Below are positions 29,176-37,091 of a stretch of DNA of 64,000 nt, in pieces. Source of the DNA: [Mycobacterium] stephanolepidis (GTDB lineage: Bacteria; Actinomycetota; Actinomycetes; Mycobacteriales; Mycobacteriaceae). The stretch is taken from contig NZ_AP018165.1 of assembly GCF_002356335.1 (NCBI RefSeq), positions 3,782,001 to 3,846,000 of the forward strand. Direction: 5' to 3'. The stretch's first letter is position 1, and the number at the start of each line of letters is the position of its first letter. Below the pieces are notes generated by a model. That model was not told where the DNA came from. It ran no database searches and saw nothing but the letters and a program-made list of their open reading frames with translations. Both the position numbers and the translations under genes were made by a program.

Positions 29176-29730
29176 CTAGCCGCCGTGCACATCCAGTCCG
29201 TGCCCTGCGGCATACGCGACGGCCTGCGGCAGATCCACTTTCGCGGCGGTCAGGGTTGCGGTGGTCCACAACGTCGGGTCAATGCGGGCACCGCGCAGGT
29301 CGGCGCCGTCGAGTTTGAGATTCTGCGTGCGGGCACCGGTGAAGTCGGCGCCGTGCAGATTGGCTTTGCGCATATCGGTGCCCACCAGGTTGGCCTCGCG
29401 GAAACGACAGTCAGACAGGTCCATCTCACGCAGATCGAGCCCGCCCAGCGAGGACAGCGTGAAATCGGTCTCGGTGAACTTCGACGGACGTACCCGGCAC
29501 TCGGTGAGGGTGGAGCCGAGCATGCTGCACTGGCGGAACTCCGAATGCCACAGCGATGTGCGGCGGAAGGTGCAGTTCCGGAAGGCAGAGCCGATATGCA
29601 GCGACTCGGTGAGATTGGCGCCGCTGAAATCGCACTCGGTGAAAACCACACGCTCGGTGCGCAGTTCACGAAAGTCCTCGTCGTAAAAGGTCTCCCCGGT
29701 GATCTCACGGTCAGTCCAGTGCTCGGCCAT
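29176..29730 (-). CDS. mfpA: Pentapeptide repeat DNA-gyrase protection protein MfpA
   Basis: A right-handed beta-helix protein that mimics B-form DNA, binds gyrase and lowers fluoroquinolone effect. The 184 residues from ATG 29730 follow M. tuberculosis MfpA (Rv3361c, 183 aa) closely as I recall it: ERVVFTECDFSGANL, GSAFRNCTFRRTSLWHSEF, QCSMLGS, then ANLVGTDMRKANLHGADF, LDGADLRGARIDP, and a C-terminal dimerisation segment VDLPQAVAYAAGHGL. ATGs at 29742 and 29739 would add four and three residues. The usual mfpB-mfpE signalling genes are not adjacent. Confidence 0.92.
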   Translation of the reverse strand: MAEHWTDREITGETFYDEDFRELRTERVVFTECDFSGANLTESLHIGSAFRNCTFRRTSLWHSEFRQCSMLGSTLTECRVRPSKFTETDFTLSSLGGLDLREMDLSDCRFREANLVGTDMRKANLHGADFTGARTQNLKLDGADLRGARIDPTLWTTATLTAAKVDLPQAVAYAAGHGLDVHGG

Positions 29731-29756
29731 GACTGACATCATGCCGGGCGGGTCCG

Positions 29757-30152
29757 TCAGACGTTCACATCGAAACCCAGGTCGACATCGCAGGCCGCCT
29801 GACCTCCACGGATTCCCCAGTTCTCGGTCGCACTCTCGCGCAGCACAATGGTGACGTGATCCGGCGGTATCCCCAGTAAGGAAAGCCGTTTCACAATCTC
29901 GGCATAGAGATTACGTTTCGCCCCTATCGATCGGCCCGCGAAGCAGTCGATGGAAACGAAGGTGTACAGCTCCGGCCGGGCCAGGCTTGGCGCGTGCGAA
30001 AACCTGTGGGGTTCATGCACGACGAGGCGCACATGCTTGTCCCCTTCCGGTATCTGAAAGGCAGCGACCAGCGCGCCGTGGACCGCATCGATGATCGCCA
30101 CCTCGTCGGCCTCGGTGTATCGCCGCCGGACCTCGACCACTGAACTGGGCAT
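29757..30152 (-). CDS. Tautomerase superfamily protein
   Basis: A 131-residue protein whose second residue is proline when started at ATG 30152 (MPSSVVEVRRRY); the tautomerase family uses that N-terminal proline as catalytic base after Met removal, so this start is preferred over 30167. Other features: HVRLVVHEPHRF, FVSIDCFAGRSIGAKRNLYAEIVKRL and IPPDHVTIVLRE, as in the double-length tautomerase class. The substrate is unknown. Confidence 0.82.
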   Translation of the reverse strand: MPSSVVEVRRRYTEADEVAIIDAVHGALVAAFQIPEGDKHVRLVVHEPHRFSHAPSLARPELYTFVSIDCFAGRSIGAKRNLYAEIVKRLSLLGIPPDHVTIVLRESATENWGIRGGQAACDVDLGFDVNV

Positions 30153-30224
30153 GCCGTGGATCATCACACGACGGGACTACACCGCCAACGGATTTCTCAT
30201 CCGGATCACGCTAGTGCGACCCGC

Positions 30225-30575
30225 TTAGACGAAGCTGCCGGAAGGCTGGTGCAGCCCGAATCGCACACCCTGGTCGTCTCTGCAGAAGGCAAAACGTCCG
30301 AAGCCCGGCTCGTCAGGTCCGGGGTCTTCGGCCTCACCACCGAGTTCGCGAACAGTCAGGACGGCTGCGTCGATGTCCGGGACACCGAAAAATATGTCGA
30401 TCCGGCGGTCTTCGTCATCGCTGTGCAGTCCGCCGTTGACACCACCCGTTTCTAGCCAGGCCTGCCCACGCTCGCCCATCGCGTGCGGCGCCCAGCCCAG
30501 GAGTCCCTGGTAGAACTTCTGCGCGCGCACCGCGTCGGGCACCCCGATCTCAAAGAAGGTCGGTTCGCCAGTCAT
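30225..30575 (-). CDS. Glyoxalase/VOC-fold protein
   Basis: A 116-residue VOC-fold protein (start 30575, with GAGAGGAATTCACG upstream) beginning MTGEPTFFEIGVPDA and ending VRFGLHQPSGSF. Two beta-alpha-beta-beta-beta units are discernible, including RAQKFYQGLLGWAP. It follows the AraC-type regulator gene on the same strand (start 41 bases after its stop), so the two are probably co-transcribed. No specific enzyme activity can be named. Confidence 0.82.
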   Translation of the reverse strand: MTGEPTFFEIGVPDAVRAQKFYQGLLGWAPHAMGERGQAWLETGGVNGGLHSDDEDRRIDIFFGVPDIDAAVLTVRELGGEAEDPGPDEPGFGRFAFCRDDQGVRFGLHQPSGSFV

Positions 30576-30616
30576 CGTGAATTCCTCTCTGCCGGACGTG
30601 CTTGACGGCAGAGACG

Positions 30617-31522
30617 TTAGGCCCGCGATGCACCCTCGTCTTGTACAAATGTTTCGCGAATACCCGGATCCTGTATGCCGGGCAGGCCTTCGTATCGCAA
30701 TGCGGCCAGCTCCCCCGGAGAACACCCGGCGAACATCCGGAAATCTCGGTTGAAGTGCGCCTGATCGAAGTAGCCGCACGCCAACGCGATTGAGGCTAGC
30801 GATCGATGACCCGGCGCGGCCAGCAGCGTCATTGCCCGGCCAAAACGAAGCACACGGGCGGCCGCCTTGGGTGTCAGGCCAACCTGGCCGCGGAAGCGAT
30901 TCGCCAATCGCGCGCGACTCCAACCGGTCTCGGCCACAATCTTGCCGACGGACACCGTTCCATGGGTTTGGCTCAGCAGGCTCCATGCCCAGGCCACCTC
31001 GGGGTCGGGTTCTGGGCCATTGGCCGCCGCACGCGCCAACATCGAATCCAGCAGGTCGAATCGGTGGGCCCAATCGGGTTCAGCGGCAAGGCGTTCCGGC
31101 AGGTGACGACCCTCGTCGCCGAACAAGTCTTCGAGACTGACAGCGCGATTGCTGATGTCGTTCATCGACAGCCCGGTCAGCCGGTACATCCCCAGCGGCG
31201 TCAACTGCACTTCAAGGCAGTGCTGCCTTCCCGAATGCAGGGTAGCGGTGGGCCCTTGACACGCACCGGCACCGAACGATTGCCACATCCGTGGAGACTG
31301 TGTGTCTGCGGCGTCGGTCACAAGTAGCGGATCACCGAACTCCACGATGAGCACCGGGTCGACACCGGCTACCTCGCGGCGGTCGACGGGTTTGTCCGAG
31401 TACTCACGAAACTCGGTATATCCGTGCGCAATCCCGGTCAACGTTGCGTCGGCCGATCGAGTCACCGACTCCCATGCGGCTTCGCCGGGGGTCCCGCACT
31501 CAAATATCGCCGGGCTTCCCAT
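30617..31522 (-). CDS. AraC family transcriptional regulator
   Basis: A 301-residue regulator. The C-terminal 100 residues hold two helix-turn-helix units (SVGKIVAETGWSRARLANRFRGQVGLTPK and SLASIALACGYFDQAHFNRDFRMFAGCSPGE). The N-terminal part looks like a DUF6597/AraC-binding-like domain. ATG 31522 is chosen because the frame upstream would run into the divergent trmL start. The likely target is its own operon with the VOC-fold gene. Confidence 0.85.
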   Translation of the reverse strand: MGSPAIFECGTPGEAAWESVTRSADATLTGIAHGYTEFREYSDKPVDRREVAGVDPVLIVEFGDPLLVTDAADTQSPRMWQSFGAGACQGPTATLHSGRQHCLEVQLTPLGMYRLTGLSMNDISNRAVSLEDLFGDEGRHLPERLAAEPDWAHRFDLLDSMLARAAANGPEPDPEVAWAWSLLSQTHGTVSVGKIVAETGWSRARLANRFRGQVGLTPKAAARVLRFGRAMTLLAAPGHRSLASIALACGYFDQAHFNRDFRMFAGCSPGELAALRYEGLPGIQDPGIRETFVQDEGASRA

Positions 31523-31566
31523 GGCTCCATCGTGCCCCAAAACCGGGAGCAGGGATACTGTGATCC

Positions 31567-32028
31567 GTGTTCCGCATCGTTTTCCATGAGCCACGGATCG
31601 CCCCCAACACCGGGAACGCGATCCGGATGGTGGCGGGCACCGGGTGCGAGCTGCATCTGGTGCAGCCGCTGTTCGACCTGTCGGAGGCGAAGGTGCGCCG
31701 CGCCGGCCTGGACTATCACGACATGGCGTCGGTAACGGTCCACGAGAATCTTTCCGCTGCTTGGGAATCGCTGCAGCCGCAACAGGTCTACGCCTTCACC
31801 GCTCATGCGACCGTCAGCTACACCGATATCGCCTACCAGCCGGGGGATGTGCTGCTGTTCGGTCCCGAGCCCACCGGGTTGGACCCCAAAGTGCTGGCCG
31901 ATCCGCACATCACCGAGAAGGTGCGCATCCCGCTGCTACCCGGCCGCAGATCACTCAACCTGTCCAATGCCGCAGCCATCGCCGCATATGAGGCCTGGCG
32001 TCAGCATGGTTTCGAAGGCAGCGTCTAA
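31567..32028 (+). CDS. trmL: tRNA (cytidine(34)-2'-O)-methyltransferase
   Basis: Small SPOUT methyltransferase modifying the wobble 2'-O of tRNA-Leu isoacceptors. The 153 residues show the knotted-fold motifs: EPRIAPNTGNAIRM, LLFGPEPTGLDP and LPGRRSLNLSNAAAIAAYEAWRQ. GTG 31567 has no RBS but TACTGT lies 5 bases upstream. Equivalent to Rv3366 (spoU, 154 aa). Ends tail to tail with dnaE2, overlapping by four bases. Confidence 0.94.
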   Translation: MFRIVFHEPRIAPNTGNAIRMVAGTGCELHLVQPLFDLSEAKVRRAGLDYHDMASVTVHENLSAAWESLQPQQVYAFTAHATVSYTDIAYQPGDVLLFGPEPTGLDPKVLADPHITEKVRIPLLPGRRSLNLSNAAAIAAYEAWRQHGFEGSV

Positions 32029-35000
32029 CGGAAGTCCCGCGAGGCGGATCTGATACGCAGGTCCAGTGGTCGCAGCTGATCGGCCACCACGGTAATGGCC
32101 CCGCTGGCATTCTGCACCTGGCCACGAATGATCAGCGCCTGCGCGGTCACCGCCAGCTTGCGGTACCGCGCCCACAGACCCACCGAGCACACCACATTCA
32201 CCATTCCCGTCTCGTCCTCAAGATTGATGAACGTGACCCCGGCTGCGGTGGCAGGCCGCTGACGATGGGTGACCGCCCCCGCCACCAACACCCGTGCCCC
32301 GTCCGGCACATCGAAGAGCCCTTTAGCCGGAACGACACCCAGCTCGTCGAGCTGTTTCCGTAGGAACTGGGTGGGATAGGCGTCGGGGGTGACTCCGGTG
32401 GCCCACACATCGGCGGCGGCCCGGGTCACCTCCCCCATCGGCGGCAGCACCGGAACCCGGGAGGACACCCCGACTCCGGGCAACCGGTCGGGACGCTGCG
32501 CGGCCGCCGCACCAGCCACCCACAGCGCCTCACGCCGGGACATGCCGAAGCAACCCAGCGCGCCTCCGGTTGCCAGGGCCTCGACCTGTGCCGTACTCAA
32601 CTGGATACGGCCGGTCAGATCGAGCAGAGAGGTGAACGGGCCATGCGTTTTTCGTTCCTCGACAATCGCCTGAGCCAGGTCGCCTCCGATGCGGCGGACG
32701 GCACCCAGCCCGATCCGCACCTCCAGGCCCGCGTTCTCCAACGCGGCATACGACAGGCTGGCGTTCACATCCGGGCCGTGCACGGTGACACCGTGGCGAC
32801 GAGCATCGGCCACCAGGGACTGTGGCGAATAGAAACCCATGGGTTGTGCACGCAGCAGCGCCGCGCAGAATGCGGCCGGATGATGCAGCTTGAACCAGGA
32901 CGAATAGAACACCAACGAGGCGAAGCTCTGCGCGTGACTTTCCGGGAAGCCGAAATTGGCAAAGGCATAGAGCTTTTCGTAGATGCGATCGGCCAGCTCT
33001 CCGGTGATGCCATGCAGGTTCTGCATGCCCTCGTAGAACCTGCTGCGCAGCCTTTCCATCCGTTCCGGTGACCGCTTGGATCCCATGGCCCGCCGCAGCT
33101 GATCGGATTCTGCGGGGCTGAACCCGGCAACATCGACGGCGAGTTGCATCAGCTGCTCCTGAAACAGCGGCACTCCCAGAGTCTTGTCCAACGCAGCCGC
33201 CATCGAGGGATGGTCGTGTTGCCAATCTTTGTCAATCTTGTTGTATCGCCGGATATACGGGTGTACCGAGCCACCCTGGATGGGTCCCGGACGGATCAGG
33301 GCCACCTCCACCACCAAGTCGTAGAAACACTTGGGTTTCAGGCGGGGCAGCGTGGCCATCTGAGCGCGCGACTCCACCTGAAAGACCCCCACCGAATCCG
33401 CACGGGCCAACATCTCGTAGACCGCCGCCTCGGAGAGGTCGATATGGGCCAGGTCCACCTCGATGCCCTTGTGTTCGCGGACCAGGTCGATGCAATAGTG
33501 CAGCGCCGAGAGCATACCGAGACCGAGCAGATCGAATTTCACCAAACCCACTGCCGCACAATCATCCTTGTCCCACTGCAGCACGCTGCGGTTCTCCATA
33601 CGCGCCCATTCGACGGGCACCACATCGGCCAGTGGGCGATCACAGATGACCATGCCGCCGGAGTGGATGCCCATGTGCCGGGGGAAATTCTTGATCTGCT
33701 GAGCCAGGTCGATCACCTGCGACGGAATGCCGTCAACCTCCGCCGCATCGGCCAAGCCGCCCCAGTGCCCGAGCTGCTTACTCCAGGCGTCCTGCCGCCC
33801 CTGCGCGAACCCCAGAGCCTTGGCCATGTCCCGCACGGCCATTCGGCCACGGTAGGTGATGACATTGGCCACCTGCGCCGCATACTCGCGGCCGTATTTG
33901 TTATAGACGTACTGGATGGCCTGTTCCCGTTCGTCCGACTCGATATCGATGTCGATATCCGGCGGGCCGTCGCGGGCCGGTGACAGGAATCGTTCGAATA
34001 GAAGACCATTGGCCACCGGGTCGACATTGGTGACCCCGAGCGCGTAGCAGACCGCCGAGTTGGCGGCAGAGCCGCGCCCCTGACACAGGATGTCGCTGCG
34101 ACGGCAGAACTGGGTGATGTCGTGCACGACCAGGAAGTAGCCCGGAAAGTTCAGCTGCGCAATAATTTCCAGCTCACGCTCGATTTGAGCGTAAGCCTTC
34201 TGCGCCCCCGCACGGGGGCCGTACCGACGCGCTGCGCCTTCGAGGGCCAGGTGCCGCAACCAGCTGTCCTCGGTATGGCCGGACGGGACGCCGAACGGCG
34301 GCAGTTGTGGGGCGATGAGTCGCAGATCGAAGGCGCACGCCTCCCCCAGCTCGGCGGCCGCCGTCACCACCTCCGGGCAGTGCGAGAACAGCCGCGCCAT
34401 CTCGTCTCCCGAACGCAGATGCGCACCCCCGACCGGATCCAGCCACCCCGCCGCGTCATCGAGGCCCTTACGTGCGCGCACCGCCGCCATCGCCATGGCC
34501 AGGCGCCCGCTCTCGGGTGTGGCGAAATGCGCTGCGGTGGTGGCGATGACGCCGACACCGAATCGCGGGGCCAACGCGGCAAGCTCCGCGTTGCGGTCAT
34601 CCTCATCCGGATGCCCATGCCTACTGAGCTCGATGCTGACACGGTCGGCACCGAATCGGCCGACCAGATCGGCCAGTGCCGCCTCGCCCGCAACGGCGCC
34701 ACCGGAGGCAAGTGCTCGTCGCACATGCCCCTTACGGCACCCGGTCAGGATGTGCCAGTGTCCTCCCGCCGCCTCGGTAAGTGCATCAAGGTCATAGCGC
34801 GGCTTACCCTTTCGATCTTTGGGCGTTCCGCCCGACAGGTGCGCGGTGGCCATCTGCCGCGATAACCGCCGATACCCCTCCTGGCCCCGCGCCAGCACCA
34901 GCAGGTGTACCGAATCCTCCGTATTGCCCTGCCCGCCAAGAGATAGTTCCGCACCGAACACGGTGGGCAGGCCGAGCTCCTTGGCCGCTTCCGCGAAACG

Positions 35001-35306
35001 GACAACTCCGTAGAAACCATTGTGGTCGGTGATGGCCAGCGCCCTGAGGTCAAGCCGCGCCGCCTCCTGCGCCATCTCCTCGGGCAGGCTGGCTCCGTCC
35101 AGAAAGCTGAACGCCGAATGCGCGTGCAGCTCCGCGTAGGACACCGCCGACCGCCCACGCTCACGAGTGGACGGCTCATAGGGCGGGCGTTTCCGGCTCC
35201 ACGCCGGGCCGTCCCCACCATCCCCCGGGGGCGCATGACGGTTTGGGCGACCATCGAGCACCCGTTCCATTTCCGCCCATGTCGGGGGACCTTGCGACCA
35301 GCCCAT
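32025..35306 (-). CDS. dnaE2: Error-prone DNA polymerase DnaE2
   Basis: C-family polymerase for translesion synthesis in the SOS mutasome, working with ImuA' and ImuB. The 1093 residues start MGWSQGPPTWAEMERVL, as in M. tuberculosis DnaE2 (Rv3370c). They contain a PHP domain (ELHAHSAFSFLDG near 60; ITDHNGFYG), the catalytic PDIDIDIE region in the palm, the fingers GKSHAQSFASLVFYSSWFK-type segment (here ESHAQSFAS), a helix-hairpin-helix and a C-terminal OB fold (VLVAGAVTHRQRPATAAGVTF). A LexA box lies 13 bases before the start. Confidence 0.97.
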   Translation of the reverse strand: MGWSQGPPTWAEMERVLDGRPNRHAPPGDGGDGPAWSRKRPPYEPSTRERGRSAVSYAELHAHSAFSFLDGASLPEEMAQEAARLDLRALAITDHNGFYGVVRFAEAAKELGLPTVFGAELSLGGQGNTEDSVHLLVLARGQEGYRRLSRQMATAHLSGGTPKDRKGKPRYDLDALTEAAGGHWHILTGCRKGHVRRALASGGAVAGEAALADLVGRFGADRVSIELSRHGHPDEDDRNAELAALAPRFGVGVIATTAAHFATPESGRLAMAMAAVRARKGLDDAAGWLDPVGGAHLRSGDEMARLFSHCPEVVTAAAELGEACAFDLRLIAPQLPPFGVPSGHTEDSWLRHLALEGAARRYGPRAGAQKAYAQIERELEIIAQLNFPGYFLVVHDITQFCRRSDILCQGRGSAANSAVCYALGVTNVDPVANGLLFERFLSPARDGPPDIDIDIESDEREQAIQYVYNKYGREYAAQVANVITYRGRMAVRDMAKALGFAQGRQDAWSKQLGHWGGLADAAEVDGIPSQVIDLAQQIKNFPRHMGIHSGGMVICDRPLADVVPVEWARMENRSVLQWDKDDCAAVGLVKFDLLGLGMLSALHYCIDLVREHKGIEVDLAHIDLSEAAVYEMLARADSVGVFQVESRAQMATLPRLKPKCFYDLVVEVALIRPGPIQGGSVHPYIRRYNKIDKDWQHDHPSMAAALDKTLGVPLFQEQLMQLAVDVAGFSPAESDQLRRAMGSKRSPERMERLRSRFYEGMQNLHGITGELADRIYEKLYAFANFGFPESHAQSFASLVFYSSWFKLHHPAAFCAALLRAQPMGFYSPQSLVADARRHGVTVHGPDVNASLSYAALENAGLEVRIGLGAVRRIGGDLAQAIVEERKTHGPFTSLLDLTGRIQLSTAQVEALATGGALGCFGMSRREALWVAGAAAAQRPDRLPGVGVSSRVPVLPPMGEVTRAAADVWATGVTPDAYPTQFLRKQLDELGVVPAKGLFDVPDGARVLVAGAVTHRQRPATAAGVTFINLEDETGMVNVVCSVGLWARYRKLAVTAQALIIRGQVQNASGAITVVADQLRPLDLRIRSASRDFR

Positions 35307-35318
35307 TCGAACAGTTTA

Positions 35319-35334
35319 TCGAACATATGTTCTA
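35319..35334 (-). promoter_or_regulatory. LexA (SOS) box of dnaE2
   Basis: Minus-strand TAGAACATATGTTCGA fits the mycobacterial SOS box TCGAAC-N4-GTTCGA with one mismatch. It lies 13 bases before the dnaE2 start. A weaker TCGAAC-N4-TATCGA partial site adjoins it on the start side (about 35307-35322). The same 16-mer precedes imuA'. Confidence 0.9.
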
Positions 35335-35360
35335 AGTTCCATCGCCCGTTCGGATTCCCC

Positions 35361-35394
35361 TTGGCAAAGTAACTAACTAGATATATACATGTAT
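35361..35394 (+). promoter_or_regulatory. SigA-type promoter with overlapping palindrome
   Basis: TTGGCA (35361-35366), a 17-base spacer, then TATACA (35384-35389) form a consensus-like housekeeping promoter for the hydrolase at 35457. The perfect palindrome ATACATGTAT (35385-35394) covers the -10, as an operator would. CTAACT/TAACTA repeats lie in the spacer. Confidence 0.6.
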
Positions 35395-35456
35395 GCTGGC
35401 GAGGCCACCCGCACCAGGCGCGGCGGCAAGCACCTAGCGAGAATCTGGAGAAGCGC

Positions 35457-36434
35457 ATGCCACACCACGGCAATTACACGCCCGAGAAGGTCACCTTCCC
35501 CTCGCATGGCGAGGACATCGTCGGTGTCGTCCACCGCCCTTCCGGTGACGGCCCCTTCCCCGCGGTGGTCCTGCTGGGCCCGTACTCGTTCGAGAAGGAA
35601 CAGGCCCCGATTCACTACGCCACCCGGCTGGCCGACGAGGGCTTCCTGGCGCTGGCTTTCGACCCGCGCACCGTGGGCGAGAGCGGCGGCACACCGCGTC
35701 GCCTCGAGAACCCGAAGATGAAGAACGAGGACGCGGTAGCGGCCATCGACTACCTGCTCACGCGCGATGACGTCGACGCATCGCGCATCTTCGGGGCCGG
35801 CGTCTGCCAAGGCGGACCAGAAATGCTCGACATCGCCTCATACGACGACCGGATCAAGGCCGTTGCCTCGGTAACCGGTTACTACCGTGACCGCGAGACC
35901 GACCTGTTCATGATCGCCGCGGGTGTCAGCGAAAATCCCTTCGATCCGGCTACCGCACCCACCACCGAACAACTGGAAGCACTCCTGGATGCTCGGCTCG
36001 AGCGGGCACGCGATGCCAAGGCCAGGTACGAGCAGACCGGCGAAGTCATCTACGCACCCCTGGTCTCTCCCGATCTGGGCGACCCCGTCGCCGGGTCTGA
36101 TGCCGGGCTGCCCGGCCCACTGGTGTGGAGCTGGTACGGATCGTGGACGCTCAAGGGTTGGGAGAACCGCTACGCCATCATGAGCGACCTCGACCACTTC
36201 GACTACAGCACCGTGCCCGGTGCCGCCAAGCTCGACAAACCCGCATTGGTGATCCACTCCTATACCTGCATGAACCCGGCGGCGGCCCGCCGGCACTTCG
36301 AGTCGATCCCCTCCGACGACAAGAAGCTCATCTGGGAGAACGGCACCAACCACTTCCAGTACTACGACCAGCCCGACATCGTCGACCGCACCGTCGGCCA
36401 CATCGCCGACTGGTTCAACAGCCACCTGGCCTGA
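35457..36434 (+). CDS. Dienelactone-hydrolase-like alpha/beta hydrolase
   Basis: A 325-residue alpha/beta hydrolase. The nucleophile elbow reads GAGVCQGGPEM: a cysteine in the GxCxGG context of dienelactone hydrolases in place of serine. The general base is probably the histidine in GTNHFQYYDQP near the C-terminus. GAGAAGCGC precedes ATG 35457 and a clear promoter with a palindromic operator lies upstream. Followed 93 bases later by a TetR regulator that may control it. The substrate is unknown. Confidence 0.82.
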   Translation: MPHHGNYTPEKVTFPSHGEDIVGVVHRPSGDGPFPAVVLLGPYSFEKEQAPIHYATRLADEGFLALAFDPRTVGESGGTPRRLENPKMKNEDAVAAIDYLLTRDDVDASRIFGAGVCQGGPEMLDIASYDDRIKAVASVTGYYRDRETDLFMIAAGVSENPFDPATAPTTEQLEALLDARLERARDAKARYEQTGEVIYAPLVSPDLGDPVAGSDAGLPGPLVWSWYGSWTLKGWENRYAIMSDLDHFDYSTVPGAAKLDKPALVIHSYTCMNPAAARRHFESIPSDDKKLIWENGTNHFQYYDQPDIVDRTVGHIADWFNSHLA

Positions 36435-36515
36435 CGGGGGGCGCACCGGCTGGGTTGGCGGGCATAACCGCTGCCCCAGCCGGTGCGCTGCCGAAATCGC
36501 TCGGCGGCGTGCCTC

Positions 36516-36521
36516 TAGGCT
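36516..36521 (+). promoter_or_regulatory. -10 hexamer for a leaderless TetR gene (TAGGCT)
   Basis: TAGGCT lies 6 bases before ATG 36528, which has no RBS. The regulator therefore probably has its own promoter. Confidence 0.45.
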
Positions 36522-36527
36522 CTTGGG

Positions 36528-37091
36528 ATGCCGCCCGACGCCTCCGCCACCAAGAAGCGGCTGCTCGATGCCGCGTACGCGGAGTTCGCCGAGCACGGAC
36601 TGGCCGGCGCCCGCGTCGACCGGATCGGCGCCATGGCCGATGCCAACAAACGGCTGCTCTACGTCTACTTCACCAACAAGGAAACGCTGTTCGACACCGT
36701 GGTCGCGCATTCCATCCAGCGAATGTCGGACGCCGTTCCGTTCACTCCGAACGATCTGCCGGGCTACGCGGGCGCGCTGTTCGACCACCTGATCAAGCAT
36801 CCTGAGCACCTGAGGCTTGCCACCTGGGCACAGCTGGAACGCCCCGTCGCGGGCCCAGCTGAAACCGCGGCCTACGCGGCCAAGGTCGAAGCGATCGCCG
36901 AAACCCGGCCTCCTTCAGAGCATGGGGAACCGGCCGACATCCTGGCCCTCACGCTCGGGCTGACCACAGCGTGGCTCGGCGCATCGCCGGCCCTGCGCGG
37001 TCTTGCGACTTCCGAACCCTTCTCACCCGAGCGCCTGGCTACGCACCGTGCCATGCTCATCGCCACCGTCGAGAAGCTCGTCGGTGGCTAG
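36528..37091 (+). CDS. TetR family transcriptional regulator
   Basis: A 187-residue regulator with an N-terminal helix-turn-helix (TKKRLLDAAYAEFAEHGLAGARVDRIGAMADANKRLLYVYFTNKETLFD, residues about 8-57) and a helical ligand-binding domain ending in an AMLIATVEKL helix. The stop shares CTAG with the convergent lipoprotein gene. The best candidate target is the palindrome over the promoter at 35361-35394; this is inference. Confidence 0.87.
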   Translation: MPPDASATKKRLLDAAYAEFAEHGLAGARVDRIGAMADANKRLLYVYFTNKETLFDTVVAHSIQRMSDAVPFTPNDLPGYAGALFDHLIKHPEHLRLATWAQLERPVAGPAETAAYAAKVEAIAETRPPSEHGEPADILALTLGLTTAWLGASPALRGLATSEPFSPERLATHRAMLIATVEKLVGG

